NCBI RefSeq assembly: GCF_000612845.1
Contig: NZ_CCAT010000067.1
Span: forward strand, 1 to 49,683
DNA: 49,683 nucleotides
Source: Clostridium ihumii AP5
GTDB taxonomy: Bacteria; Bacillota; Clostridia; Clostridiales; Clostridiaceae
Direction: 5' to 3'
The notes beneath the pieces were generated by a model. The model searched no databases. It saw only the letters and a program-made list of their open reading frames with translations, and was not told where the DNA came from. This document shows, piece after piece, positions 9,511-19,222 of the stretch. Position 1 is the stretch's first letter, and every line of letters starts with the position of its first letter. The translations under genes and the position numbers were made by a program.

Positions 9511-10545
9511 TTAAAATGATGTTGAAAAAACATTTCTTATTGAATTTATCTTTTCAGTGATGTCACTAGCTCCAACTAATTCAGAAATCATAGCAACACA
9601 ATTTCCACCATTTTCTATAACTGACTTAATATTTTCTTCTTTAATTCCACCAATTGCAACACTTGGCATATTTATATTTTCTGAGACCCATTTTAAATAA
9701 TTTAAACCATCACTTTTTTCTATGTTCTTCTTAGTATTTGTATCAAACATAGGACCAACGCCAATGTAATCAATTACATTTGAATAATATAATTCTAAAG
9801 CTTCTAAAGCTTGTTTCTTATTATGTGTTGAAAGTCCAATTATAAAATTTGGATTTAAATTTCTAACAACAACAGGTTTTAAATCCTCTTGTCCTAAATG
9901 TACTCCATCAGCATTAGCAGCTAAAGCAATATCAATATCATCATTAACTATAAAAGTTACATCTGTTCCTTTAAGAATTTTCTTAATCTCCAAGCATTGA
10001 TTTATCTTATAATTCTTATCTCTATTTTTCTCTCTATACTGAATTACTTTAATTCCATTCTCCACTAACTCTTTTATAACTGTTATATTATCTTTTCCAT
10101 TTGAAAAATCTTCACCTAAAATAGCATATATACTATCTTTAAAGATAAATTTTCTTTTAATCATTTCTTTTTCAAGTTCATATGATTTAAATCTTAATTT
10201 TTCGTATTTTTTACCTATTTCGTAATTTCCCAAAATTTTTAATATTTCTTCTATTGTTCTTAAACCTTCTTGAGCTCTTTTAAAATTAGATTTTATAATA
10301 TCATCTACAGTATTCTTTTTATCCAAAGTAGATGCTTCCGAAATTTTTCTTCCAACATCGCCACTTGAATCTCTGCTATATATAAGTTCATTTGAACTAA
10401 AAGTTTTTCTTACTTCATGACGAAGCTCTCGAAGCTTCTTTGTTGTATATGTATTTTCAAAATGAAATCTTGAAATATCCTCTAAAACTCGTATACCTTC
10501 ACAAACTCTATTAATATTTGCATCCACAGCTCTATATAATGACAT
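9511..10545 (-). CDS. thiE: ThiD2-ThiE fusion: HMP-P kinase domain plus thiamin-phosphate synthase
   Basis: A 344-residue two-domain protein. Residues 1-125 match the ThiD2 domain (YRAVDANINRVCEGIRVLED and KRAQEGLRTIEEILK), an HMP-phosphate kinase family unrelated to ThiD. Residues about 138-335 are ThiE, a TIM barrel that joins HMP pyrophosphate to thiazole phosphate: motifs IQYREK, VNDDIDIALAANADGVHLGQ, GLSTHN, YIGVGPMF and AIGGI. The fusion thus covers two consecutive steps between ThiC product and thiamin phosphate. The start is supported by AAAGGGGTG ten bases upstream. It is the first gene behind the TPP riboswitch. The ThiD2 assignment rests on remembered family motifs. Confidence 0.92.
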   Translation of the reverse strand: MSLYRAVDANINRVCEGIRVLEDISRFHFENTYTTKKLRELRHEVRKTFSSNELIYSRDSSGDVGRKISEASTLDKKNTVDDIIKSNFKRAQEGLRTIEEILKILGNYEIGKKYEKLRFKSYELEKEMIKRKFIFKDSIYAILGEDFSNGKDNITVIKELVENGIKVIQYREKNRDKNYKINQCLEIKKILKGTDVTFIVNDDIDIALAANADGVHLGQEDLKPVVVRNLNPNFIIGLSTHNKKQALEALELYYSNVIDYIGVGPMFDTNTKKNIEKSDGLNYLKWVSENINMPSVAIGGIKEENIKSVIENGGNCVAMISELVGASDITEKINSIRNVFSTSF

Positions 10546-10590
10546 AATCTTCAGTCACCCCTTTATTCTATCTCATAACTTTTTGCAAAA

Positions 10591-10617
10591 ATAAAAAGCT
10601 TGCACCTAGGCAAGCTT
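10591..10617 (-). terminator. Expression-platform terminator of the TPP riboswitch
   Basis: In minus orientation AAGCTTGC and GCAAGCTT form a stem around CTAGGT, followed by TTTTATTTTTG. It lies between the aptamer and the thiE start, so ligand binding most likely stops transcription here. Confidence 0.85.
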
Positions 10618-10649
10618 AAAACATACAAACATCATAAATTAACTTAACA

Positions 10650-10736
10650 ATTTGCTTCCCTACGGTGGTATTAACCACATCAGGTTCAAGAGTTAGACAT
10701 AATCTTCTCAGCCTTAAGGCACCCCTAGCTACATTT
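10650..10736 (-). promoter_or_regulatory. TPP (THI element) riboswitch aptamer
   Basis: Read on the minus strand the core elements occur in order: GGGGTGCC, CTGAGA, ACTCTTGAACCTGAT and GGTTAATACCACCGTAGGGA. This is the conserved THI-box layout that binds thiamin pyrophosphate and represses thiamin genes. It precedes thiE-thiC. Confidence 0.97.
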
Positions 10737-10763
10737 CCAATATTCAATTCTTCTTACATCTTC

Positions 10764-10791
10764 ATTATAACAACATTTACACATATTGCAA
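10764..10791 (-). promoter_or_regulatory. Promoter of the thiamin operon
   Basis: TTGCAA (10786-10791) and TATAAT (10764-10769), 16 bases apart on the minus strand, lie about 28 bases before the riboswitch aptamer. Confidence 0.6.
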
Positions 10792-10831
10792 CATAAATTT
10801 TCAAATTATTTATTTTATTTCCAAATTAATT

Positions 10832-11464
10832 TTATTTATAATTCTTACCAAACTCCATATTTACATCAACAACTTTTCCTGAAAAATCCACTTGCTCACT
10901 TGATACACTTAACAAATTATCTGCTTTCTTTTGTGTATCTACTATCGCTCCAACTGGAACATATTTACCTTCAGATATCCTAACACCACTAGTCACTATT
11001 GCTCCAGTATCAATATAACAGTTATCTTCAACTATAGCATTAGAAACAACCGCTCTAAATCCCACGAATGTATGATTTCCAATAATAACTGGCCCATGAA
11101 TTAATGCTCCATGCGCTATACTTACTTTTCTTCCAACATAAATTGAATACTCATTATCATTTACATAAAATTTATTATTCTTTAATCCATGAAATATAAC
11201 TCCATCTTGTATATTAGAACCAGATCCTATATAAAATGGACTTCCCTCATCTGCCCTTAACACTACACTACAACCTACAAAAACATCTTTTTCTATGCTT
11301 ACATCTCCTATCACACTAGAAAATGGTCCTATAAATACACTTTCATCTATTTTAGGAAATACACTTGTAGTATTAAACACAGTACTTGGATTTTCAGAAA
11401 CAAAATAAGCATACACATTTCTTAGCCTTATTGGTTCATACTTTTCATCTTTAATATTATACAT
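10832..11464 (-). CDS. Gamma-class carbonic anhydrase-like protein (CamH type)
   Basis: A 210-residue left-handed beta-helix protein made of hexapeptide repeats such as VFIGPFSSVIGDVSIEKDVFVG. The three histidines that bind the metal in the Methanosarcina Cam family are present in the right contexts: H92 (VIFHG), H118 and H123 (AHGALIHGP). R70, D72 and E73 (VLRADEG) and N84 fit the other active-site positions, but the acidic proton-shuttle loop of full-length Cam is absent, as in CamH proteins. It would interconvert carbon dioxide and bicarbonate in the cytosol. No signal peptide. It appears monocistronic. Carbonic anhydrase activity is not certain, because many hexapeptide homologues have other roles. 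Confidence 0.82.
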   Translation of the reverse strand: MYNIKDEKYEPIRLRNVYAYFVSENPSTVFNTTSVFPKIDESVFIGPFSSVIGDVSIEKDVFVGCSVVLRADEGSPFYIGSGSNIQDGVIFHGLKNNKFYVNDNEYSIYVGRKVSIAHGALIHGPVIIGNHTFVGFRAVVSNAIVEDNCYIDTGAIVTSGVRISEGKYVPVGAIVDTQKKADNLLSVSSEQVDFSGKVVDVNMEFGKNYK

Positions 11465-11534
11465 CTCAACACCTTAATCACTAAGTAATATACTTTATTA
11501 TATTAACTTTAATACAAGTTGTTAAAATTATAAA

Positions 11535-11568
11535 CCCCAATACAACAAACTACTCTGTTACATTGGGG
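11535..11568 (-). terminator. Hairpin terminator related in sequence to the one at 26188
   Basis: CCCCAATACAACA pairs with TGTTACATTGGGG and on the minus strand is followed by TTTATAATTTT. A nearly identical hairpin occurs at 26188-26221, so this is a reused terminator sequence. Confidence 0.6.
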
Positions 11569-11633
11569 TATGGTGGAGGTGAAGCGTAACTCTTAGCACC
11601 CCGGACTTAGTTTTGTGAAAAATAATAATCTTC

Positions 11634-11810
11634 TTAAATATAATTGTTAAACATCCTTTGTAAGGCTAACTCATCAACTATTTCATTATATTCATTCAAA
11701 TCTAATAACTTCTTATACTCTATGATCTCTAATATTTTTATAATTTCTATATAAACAACCCTCAATTCCTCTACAGCTTGATTAAAACTTTTATCATGCA
11801 ATAAATCTCT
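11634..11810 (-). pseudogene. Short open frame, probable 3' remnant of an unknown gene
   Basis: Between a stop at 11811-11813 and a stop at 11634-11636 lies an open frame of 58 codons with clearly protein-like composition: it contains SFNQAVEELRVVYIEIIKIL and ends DELALQRMFNNYI. A TTG at 11801 with AGAGAGA upstream could start a 55-residue protein, but a truncated gene tail is equally likely. I do not recognise the family. It lies 83 bases downstream of the large helicase-nuclease gene and before the hairpin at 11535. Confidence 0.35.
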
Positions 11811-11892
11811 CTAAATTATATATTTTTTTCTATACACATCACACATAGAAAAGCATAATCACTAAAACTTTTCTTCTGGTGATTCTACTTTT

Positions 11893-14800
11893 TTATCGTA
11901 TAATATTTACTTTATTCTGTTCTAATATGAACTTTTTAGCATCTATTAATTTATCAAATGCCTCATTTATAGCTTTTACTATCTTAGGTCCAACTCTATT
12001 AAAGCCAAAAACTTTTGCAGTAATACTTATCAAATCATCTTTAGTAAGTCCAAAACTTTTCTGAACAATTGTAATCATAGCTTCTTGAAGTTCTTCCATA
12101 GATATGTATTGTATCTGTCTCACCTCATAAGCATTTTCTTCTGGTATCCTAACAACTGCTTTAGTTGCATTATTATACCAACAGTAACCATTTATCACAT
12201 TAACAAATTTGCCACAATAGTTGCTAATAATGTATGACACTTCATTTCTTATTTTTGAAGTAACTTTTTGATTTCCCAAAACCGGAGCTAGTCTTTTACA
12301 TAACAATTCAAAATTTATTGGATATTCTTCCTGTATAATACACTTTATTAACTCTGATATATATAATTTAAAATCACCATTTGGTATTATTCTAGATGTA
12401 TTAGCTTCTTTATAGATTTTAAAACCATAAGGATTATATTTGTCAATGACTTTCTTTTCTTCTATTAAATAATCTTCACCTGATAAAATTTCATTACTGT
12501 TGTCTTTATTAGATTCTAGTGCACCTGTGTATTTTTCTTCAATTTTATTACCATATTGCGCAATGGCCTTTTCAATGGCTTTAATTAAATTATTACCTTC
12601 AGTATTTTTGTCTTTAATCCAATCTGTTGACCATATTCTATAAATTGTCCAACCTATATTTTCCAAAACACTTTGTCTCAACCTATCACGTTCCCTTGAT
12701 GTTCTTGCACTATGATATGTAGCACCATCACATTCAATTCCTAATACATATGTTCCACTTAATGTAGGATGTTTTATTGCCATATCTATTCTATATCCTG
12801 AACAACCTACCTGAGTAGCAACATTATATCCTTTAGACACTAAATAATCATAAACTGACTCTTCAAATGGTGATTCTAAACATACAATTTCACTTTCTTT
12901 AATTTCATTTACAACAGCATTCATACCTTGCATTGCAAACTCCATGTAGCTCCTTAGCATTTTTACACCTTCTGCTTTTGTTCTACTCAAATCAATATCA
13001 GTTGGTAAAATTGACCCAACAAGTTTCACATTATACTTAGCTCTTGTTATTGCTACATTTAGTCTTCTATATCCACCAGTTCTACTTAAAGGCCCAAAAT
13101 TCATATACATCTTTCCATTAAAATCTCTTGCATAACCAATACTAAAAATAATAGTATCTCGTTCATCACCTTGAACATTTTCTAGATTCTTTATGAAAAA
13201 CGGTTCTTCTTTATCTTCATTAAAGAAATCTTCGTATTGTGGATTCTTTTTTCTTAGTTCTATTATTGCAAGTTCTATTGCATATTGCTGTGATTGGCTG
13301 AATGTAACAACTCCAAGTGATCTATTAGGTAACTTTCTAAAATGTTCCAAAACCATTTCAGCAACTTTATTTGCTTCTTTTAAATTATACCTCTTTCCTG
13401 ATTTTTCATATACACCATCTGGTACATGTATATACTCTACTCCATTATCTTTTACTTTATCTATGTTAGATGGAAATGTAATTAAATTCCCACCATAAAT
13501 TTTTATATTTGAAAAAGCAATAAGGTGTTCATGTCTACTACGATAATGCCATAAAAGTGTTCTTTCTGGTAATACACTGAGTGCTTCATCTAATACTGAT
13601 TCATAAGAATCTGAGTCATCGTTTTCTTCTTCATCATTATCAAAGTCACTGTCAGACAAACTTGCATTAAAGAAATTTGTTGGTGGTAATTGTTCTTTAT
13701 CACCTGCAATTATAATTTGTTTTCCTCTATGTATTGCACCTATAGCATCCTCTGTACATACTTGTGAAGCTTCATCAAATATTACAAGATCGAAGTTATA
13801 TTTTTCTGATTCTAAAAACATACTTACTGATAATGGAGACATCATTAAGCAAGGTTTTAATGTTAAAATTAGTTCAGGAATATTATTAAATAATTTTCTA
13901 AGAGACATAATATTCCTCTGCTTACTAGCCTCTCTTTTTAAAACTCCAACTTCATCTTTGGCTGATGTCATATAATTAATATCAGGCAGACTATTGATTA
14001 GTCTTTCCTTTATTCTATTTTGCGCAATTTTAAACTGACTTGTATCCAGCTTTTTAAATTCTTTAATTCTATCTTCCTGACTTCTCCTTCTAAATTGATT
14101 TATTGCTGGCATTTCATTCATAATATTGTCTAGCCATAATCTATAAAATCTTTTTAGGAATATAGGAATAATCATAGAGCTACTAATTTTTTCGCTTTCA
14201 ATCTTATTTATATAGTCACTTAATCCTATTTCTATACACTTTTCTCTAGCTGTTCTATAATCAATCCATAATTCAAGTGAAGAAATACTATGTAAACACT
14301 CTTCTATTCTTATTTGAAGTTCATCTATGTTTACACTTAAAAATTCATCTTTGAAGAAAATACTAATAAACCAATTTAAATTACTTTTAGTGTTATTATC
14401 ATATTCTATTAATCGATTATAATCTGCTTTTAAAGCATCTATAAATGTCTTATCCGAACATATAGAGCATTTAAATTCATAATTGATATTATAATTTTTT
14501 GAAATGACTTTAAACTTTCCAACCCACTCTAATTTTCTTATAATATCATCCCAATTACTTTCAATTCCTTGATATAAAAATCTATATTTTTTTTCTAGCA
14601 AATCTTCTTTCTCTTTTATGTCATTACATATATTTTGTATTCTGATAAGTTTATTTAAATCCTGAAGATACACTTTGTATTGAAATTTTTGTTTCGCATA
14701 TTTTATAAATGAATTATAACATTGGTTAGCTGAGTCAATATTATTCAAAATATCTTTTAAAAATTTCAAACAATCATTGAAATTAAATTCAAGCATATCT

Positions 14801-17424
14801 GCATTGGTCTTAAAATTTTCTTTAAATAGTTTGATATTCTCATTGCTCAATATATTTTCATTTAATACATTATAAATATTAATTAATTCCTCTAAATTAC
14901 CACTGATAAGCATATATTTAATTTTTTTAGGAATAAGCTTATTGTTAAGTTCTGAGATAATGCTTTCAAAGTTATTCATTGATTTATTAATTTCGTCAAA
15001 GTCAGTATATTCAGCCTTGTAGTGTTTACCAAGATACAATTCAAATTTTTCTTTATTGTCTTCAAAATATTTTTTTAATTCTTGAATGCTCTTAATCTTA
15101 TTAAGAACCTCAATACATTTTGCATTTTCTATTTTTTTAACTACTTCAATAGAATGTGATTTAAATAAATTTTTATCTACTTTATAATTTTTATTAAAGA
15201 TTTTTAAAAATGAAGTATATTCAGTTTTAAATCTAACTATAATATTTTCATAATCTATATCCAATATTGATTTATCAAACTCTTTGAATAATTCATCAGT
15301 TTCAATTTTATATTTTTCATAATTATCTTTAAATTCTTGACAAATTCGTTTAGCTACTTGAAATTCTTCAAGTTCAAACCATTTAACAGTTGGCTTAGGA
15401 TTTAAGATTATTAATTCAATTAGTTTTAGATTATTATTAATAAAAGCCATATTCATATCGGTCTCTTTAATATTAAATATATTTGATATATTTTTTGCTA
15501 CTGAACAGATTTCCCTTGTAGAATCAATTACATCCAAGACTATTAACCTTAAATTACTAATACTATTTATTATCAAATCATCATCATTATCAAACTTTTC
15601 TTGATTTATTAGTTCTTTAAAATTGTTAAATACTGTAATAAAATCATTAAGCACTTTTTCCGCATTAATTATTAAGTATTCTTCACCATACCTAGAAGTA
15701 ATAAAACTAATTAGTTCATTATATTCAGATTTAACATTATTAAATCTATTTGCCTCATTTGACAATTCATCTACATCTTCATCTATAAGCCAATTTTCTG
15801 GAACTATAAGAGACTCTGAACATACTAATAGGAATTCTTCTAATTTTTTTACCTCACTATATTTATTTTCAAATTCTATACTATACTTATTTAATAACTG
15901 TTTATATAAAACACTTAACTTCTGTACATTAGGTAATAAATCACCTAAATATTTTTCTATATCATGTCTTAGCTCATTTGTAACAATATTAATATTACAA
16001 TTTCTCCAAGGATTTAATAAATAATCATTATTATTTTTCCCAACTGTTTTAGCAAACTCTTCTAAATAATACTTATATTCATTAAAATGCTTTTCATCCA
16101 CATCTTTTATATTATCTATATTAAATATGATATTTTCTACATCAAGAAGCTTTGATAATGCCCCATTCACTTCATATACACTTTTATGCAATGGTTCACA
16201 TATCTTATGGAGCTCATCACAATACTCATTCAATTTATTTCTTTCATGTTCTAATGTATCCAGATCATATAAAGCTTCTTCTCTCAATTTAACTTTATTA
16301 ATTGTAAGCATTTCATATAATTCTTTTATTATATGTTTTTTATTTGCCTTATGACTATGTAAGGTTAAGCAGAAATCTCCAAGTTTTGCAGAAGATAATC
16401 TATTGTACACAACTTCTAATGCTGCCATTTTTTCAGCTACAAATAATACCTTTTTACCATCAGCTAATGCTTCAGAAATTATATTGGTTATAGTCTGACT
16501 TTTCCCTGTACCGGGTGGTCCTTGGAGTACAAAGCTAACTCCTTCCTTTGCATATAAGGCAGCGTCCTGTTGACTTGAATCTGCATCCAAAATTTGAAAT
16601 ACCTCTGATGGTCTTTTATTTTTATCGTGATTATAATTATTTAAACTTGCAGGTGGCTCCATAAGCTCATTCTTTTCTCCAGCTATTGCACTTACAATAG
16701 GGTTTAAACGTATCTTTTCTATGTTCTTTTCTAAATCATTATACATATTTATCTTCAAAAATGAAAGAAGCGAAATACTTGATTGCCTTTTAACAGTCCA
16801 ATTATTCACTTTAATAATTTTTTCTAATAATTTCAAATAAGATTCAATACTATCTTCCTCATGATTAAAGTCAGGTAAAGTTATTCCATAATCATGTTCC
16901 ATCTTAAATGCTAGTGTAGGATTAACAACAATATCATCATCTGTAGCACTTATAGTATATGGATCAGTTAACGATTCAAGCATCAATTTCACAGGTACTA
17001 ATATTATAGGCGATAATAAAATTTGTTTAGAATTAGGACTCTCTGTCCATTCTAAAAAACCTAATGATAAATACAATGAATTAATCCCCTGCTCTTCTTT
17101 TGCAAGTTTTGATTTATTTCTCAAATTACCTAAAAGCCTCTGCTGCTCTTTTATAGCTAAATTAACCTTTAAGTCTCCTTCAACTATGCTATGCTTCTCA
17201 TTCTCTTCTTCAGAATCATTACTGAATATTTCTGAAATTAAAGGAAAATCAAAATTTAATACCTTTTCATTTTCAACAAGTTCAGAATATAACTCATCTA
17301 ATTCTAAATTTGTCACTTGAATTGATGATCTTCCATTTTCTTTATAATTAATCATCTTATTTCTTTTTCCTAAATCAAGAAGCCTCTTTTTCCAATTTTC
17401 TACCTTAACGTCTAAAAGTGACAC
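11893..17424 (-). CDS. Large DUF4011-SF1 helicase-Vsr-like nuclease-DUF3320 protein (Hhe-type defence candidate)
   Basis: About 1843 residues. N-terminal DUF4011 region (KVENWKKRLLDLGKRNKMIN); SF1 helicase Walker A GPPGTGKSQT near residue 300; a long helical insert rich in K, E and N (about 350-1150); Walker B motif VIFDEASQVC near 1215; helicase motifs LLWHYRSRHE and NVQGDERD; then a PD-(D/E)XK nuclease of the Vsr/MTES_1575 kind around 1490-1600 (FEESVYDYL, YRIDMAIKHP, IECDGATYHSA); and a C-terminal DUF3320 segment. I recall this architecture from the single-gene antiphage system Hhe. The start is GTG at 17424, seven bases after GGAGG; the in-frame ATG at 17445 overlaps the ribosome binding site. 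It looks intact and monocistronic and is flanked by mobile-element debris, typical of a defence gene. Confidence 0.88.
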   Translation of the reverse strand: MSLLDVKVENWKKRLLDLGKRNKMINYKENGRSSIQVTNLELDELYSELVENEKVLNFDFPLISEIFSNDSEEENEKHSIVEGDLKVNLAIKEQQRLLGNLRNKSKLAKEEQGINSLYLSLGFLEWTESPNSKQILLSPIILVPVKLMLESLTDPYTISATDDDIVVNPTLAFKMEHDYGITLPDFNHEEDSIESYLKLLEKIIKVNNWTVKRQSSISLLSFLKINMYNDLEKNIEKIRLNPIVSAIAGEKNELMEPPASLNNYNHDKNKRPSEVFQILDADSSQQDAALYAKEGVSFVLQGPPGTGKSQTITNIISEALADGKKVLFVAEKMAALEVVYNRLSSAKLGDFCLTLHSHKANKKHIIKELYEMLTINKVKLREEALYDLDTLEHERNKLNEYCDELHKICEPLHKSVYEVNGALSKLLDVENIIFNIDNIKDVDEKHFNEYKYYLEEFAKTVGKNNNDYLLNPWRNCNINIVTNELRHDIEKYLGDLLPNVQKLSVLYKQLLNKYSIEFENKYSEVKKLEEFLLVCSESLIVPENWLIDEDVDELSNEANRFNNVKSEYNELISFITSRYGEEYLIINAEKVLNDFITVFNNFKELINQEKFDNDDDLIINSISNLRLIVLDVIDSTREICSVAKNISNIFNIKETDMNMAFINNNLKLIELIILNPKPTVKWFELEEFQVAKRICQEFKDNYEKYKIETDELFKEFDKSILDIDYENIIVRFKTEYTSFLKIFNKNYKVDKNLFKSHSIEVVKKIENAKCIEVLNKIKSIQELKKYFEDNKEKFELYLGKHYKAEYTDFDEINKSMNNFESIISELNNKLIPKKIKYMLISGNLEELINIYNVLNENILSNENIKLFKENFKTNADMLEFNFNDCLKFLKDILNNIDSANQCYNSFIKYAKQKFQYKVYLQDLNKLIRIQNICNDIKEKEDLLEKKYRFLYQGIESNWDDIIRKLEWVGKFKVISKNYNINYEFKCSICSDKTFIDALKADYNRLIEYDNNTKSNLNWFISIFFKDEFLSVNIDELQIRIEECLHSISSLELWIDYRTAREKCIEIGLSDYINKIESEKISSSMIIPIFLKRFYRLWLDNIMNEMPAINQFRRRSQEDRIKEFKKLDTSQFKIAQNRIKERLINSLPDINYMTSAKDEVGVLKREASKQRNIMSLRKLFNNIPELILTLKPCLMMSPLSVSMFLESEKYNFDLVIFDEASQVCTEDAIGAIHRGKQIIIAGDKEQLPPTNFFNASLSDSDFDNDEEENDDSDSYESVLDEALSVLPERTLLWHYRSRHEHLIAFSNIKIYGGNLITFPSNIDKVKDNGVEYIHVPDGVYEKSGKRYNLKEANKVAEMVLEHFRKLPNRSLGVVTFSQSQQYAIELAIIELRKKNPQYEDFFNEDKEEPFFIKNLENVQGDERDTIIFSIGYARDFNGKMYMNFGPLSRTGGYRRLNVAITRAKYNVKLVGSILPTDIDLSRTKAEGVKMLRSYMEFAMQGMNAVVNEIKESEIVCLESPFEESVYDYLVSKGYNVATQVGCSGYRIDMAIKHPTLSGTYVLGIECDGATYHSARTSRERDRLRQSVLENIGWTIYRIWSTDWIKDKNTEGNNLIKAIEKAIAQYGNKIEEKYTGALESNKDNSNEILSGEDYLIEEKKVIDKYNPYGFKIYKEANTSRIIPNGDFKLYISELIKCIIQEEYPINFELLCKRLAPVLGNQKVTSKIRNEVSYIISNYCGKFVNVINGYCWYNNATKAVVRIPEENAYEVRQIQYISMEELQEAMITIVQKSFGLTKDDLISITAKVFGFNRVGPKIVKAINEAFDKLIDAKKFILEQNKVNIIR

Positions 17425-17639
17425 TATTACCCCTCCATTATTCAACTATATACTATTTTATACAAATACTAACATTATGTCTATATATGACAATTATTAA
17501 TATAATAATTCATATAAATCTGATTAAAATCACTTCTATATTTAAAACTTTCTTTTACAAGATTATGTGCAATCTCTAATACTTTCTTTGCTTAATCAGT
17601 GAATTTAATTTTAATATCTAAAATAAGTCTTTTATAAGG

Positions 17640-18240
17640 GGTTGAACACATATCATATTGAAAGTAATCATATTACTGGCAAGTGCTATTACGCACTCTT
17701 AACGTTCTGCCAATCGCATGCTTTTCCAAGCTGCACATAAAAGGTGTTTTTTACCTGACTTTTCTTAATTGCTTATACTCAAAATTTTCTTGTATTTGAT
17801 TAGTTATATATTCCTCTATTATCTACCATTATTTCCTACTATATCCACACAATACACTCTACATCAAAATTGTCTATTTCCATATTTGTATTTCAAGTTT
17901 GTATGTCTATCAAATATCATTAGTGAACTTTTCACCTTTAAATACCCCATAAATTGCGAAATACTTAACTTCGGTAGAATACTTACAAATATATGTATAA
18001 TATCTTTAAATGCATTTACTTGTATTATTTTTACTTCCTTTTTTTACATAACCTTCTAAGCATTACTTCTATATCTACTTTTATCTTTCCATAAATTATT
18101 TGTCTTCTATACTTTGGTACAAAAACTATGTGATATTTGCAATTCCATTTACTATGTGCTAAGCTACTATTGTCCATTTGGACACCTCCAATATAATTTA
18201 GTTTTGGTCGGCAAACCTAATTCTATTTTATATTGGAGTT
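17640..18240 (-). mobile_element. Decayed IS200-family insertion sequence
   Basis: The element holds a broken tnpA (next entry). Upstream of it lies a long hairpin, CTCCAATATAA (18186-18196) against TTATATTGGAG (18228-18238), in the place where IS200 elements carry a hairpin that shields tnpA from outside transcription. Downstream, hairpin-forming sequence around GGCAAGTGC near 17678-17725 fits a right end. Exact borders cannot be set by eye. The rest of the interval 17446-18649 shows no gene. Confidence 0.65.
17757..18177 (-). pseudogene. tnpA: IS200-type transposase TnpA, frameshifted
   Basis: From the ATG at 18177, preceded by TTGGAGG, the frame reads MDNSSLAHSKWNCKYHIVF and continues PKYRRQIIYGKIKVDIEVML before stopping after about 47 codons. 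Conserved parts of the Y1 transposase then reappear in shifted frames: PKLSISQFMGYLKG, SLMIFDRHTNLKYKYGNR and a VDIVG segment. The HUH motif region and the catalytic tyrosine region are disrupted. Several independent frameshifts and stops show the copy has been dead for some time. Confidence 0.85.
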
Positions 18241-18276
18241 TTTCTTTTTTCTACTCATAGCTATAAGCTTTTTAGA

Positions 18277-18346
18277 ACCACTAGTTGAACTAGTGGTATT
18301 CAATATACAAAAGACACATTGAAAATTACTTCAATGTGTTTTTTGT
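18277..18346. terminator. Two adjacent hairpins, second with terminator form
   Basis: ACCACTAG-ttgaa-CTAGTGGT (18277-18297) is followed by a stem ACAAAAGACACATTGAA / TTCAATGTGTTTTTTGT (18307-18346) that ends in a T run on the plus strand. No gene on the plus strand reads into it, so its parent transcript is unknown. The following bases up to 18649 hold nothing I can identify. Confidence 0.45.
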
Positions 18347-18649
18347 AAATTATAACTTTTTTAATAAAGTCCTATTAAACTTCTTACATTATGGAAGATT
18401 TTTACTTAATATATAAGCAATAAAATTATTTAATATTGTTATAGCATATCTTTTTGTTACTATTTGAATTATTTTATTAAATTTTAATGTAGTTTTATTA
18501 AATTCTATTATTGATTTTCTTTACCTTAAACTTTTCTTACATAAGCTAGTTGTCATATACCCTAATGGAGTAATTATTCACTGTAATCCTTTTATAATAA
18601 GTTTTTTATTCTCATTTAACACAAAATGAATATCCCCCTAAAAGTAAGT

Positions 18650-19222
18650 TTATTTATTTGACATCGTACTATCTTTATAATCCTGATATAATTTATTAAA
18701 AGCTCTTTTTCCAACCGCCTTTGCAGTATCTTCTCCATAATATTCCTTCAATTCTTCCACTTTATCTATTGGTACTTCATACTGAATTATAACATTTTTA
18801 CTTGCAAAATATGATTTGTTTTGTTTTATAAAGTTTATTACCTGTTCAAATAAAATGTTTTCTTCTTCATAAAACTTTGATTTATTTCCATGGTAAGTAA
18901 TTTCTACAATACAATCTCTAAATGAGTAATTATGTTCATTTAATAAATTCCACTTAACTTTTTCTTTGCTTCTTTCTCCGTCATATATCATATAATCATT
19001 TATATATAAATCTACTCCATAACTACAATCTTTCTTTTTTCCAGCTCCACTTCCTCCAGCACTAAAATTTTTCTTACCTTTATATAAGTTTACTGTATAT
19101 TTATCTAACAGGTGGCATGAATTTATCTTTTTAGCTTCAATATTCTTAGCTTCTAATTTTTCACCATTTAAATAAAGTATTAATTCTTTCTTGTTTATGA
19201 ATTTACTATATATTCTTCCCAA
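18650..19222 (-). CDS. C-terminal part of a GHKL ATPase, in a shifted frame
   Basis: A 190-residue frame beginning at a TTG (19222), inside the end of the upstream gene. It starts LGRIYSKFINKKELILYLNG, which reads as the direct continuation of the GHKL protein encoded by 19195-19740 (second, S5-like transducer domain as in MORC-type ATPases); it also has a glycine-rich stretch GGSGAGKKK. The two frames overlap by 28 bases. No convincing ribosome binding site precedes the TTG. Best explanation: one gene of about 360 codons broken by a frameshift close to 19225, by mutation or sequencing error; translationally coupled subunits or recoding are alternatives. Confidence 0.65.
   Translation of the reverse strand: MGRIYSKFINKKELILYLNGEKLEAKNIEAKKINSCHLLDKYTVNLYKGKKNFSAGGSGAGKKKDCSYGVDLYINDYMIYDGERSKEKVKWNLLNEHNYSFRDCIVEITYHGNKSKFYEEENILFEQVINFIKQNKSYFASKNVIIQYEVPIDKVEELKEYYGEDTAKAVGKRAFNKLYQDYKDSTMSNK

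Noticed and set aside
11569-11605. Minus-strand CACCTCCACCA resembling the 3' end of tmRNA
   Set aside because: Only about 11 bases match. The T-arm that should precede it does not pair and the invariant TTCGA is missing, so neither a gene nor an att site in ssrA can be supported.
17769-18059. Plus-strand open frame of 96 codons
   Set aside because: It is the antisense of the decayed IS200 transposase, which is recognisable on the minus strand.
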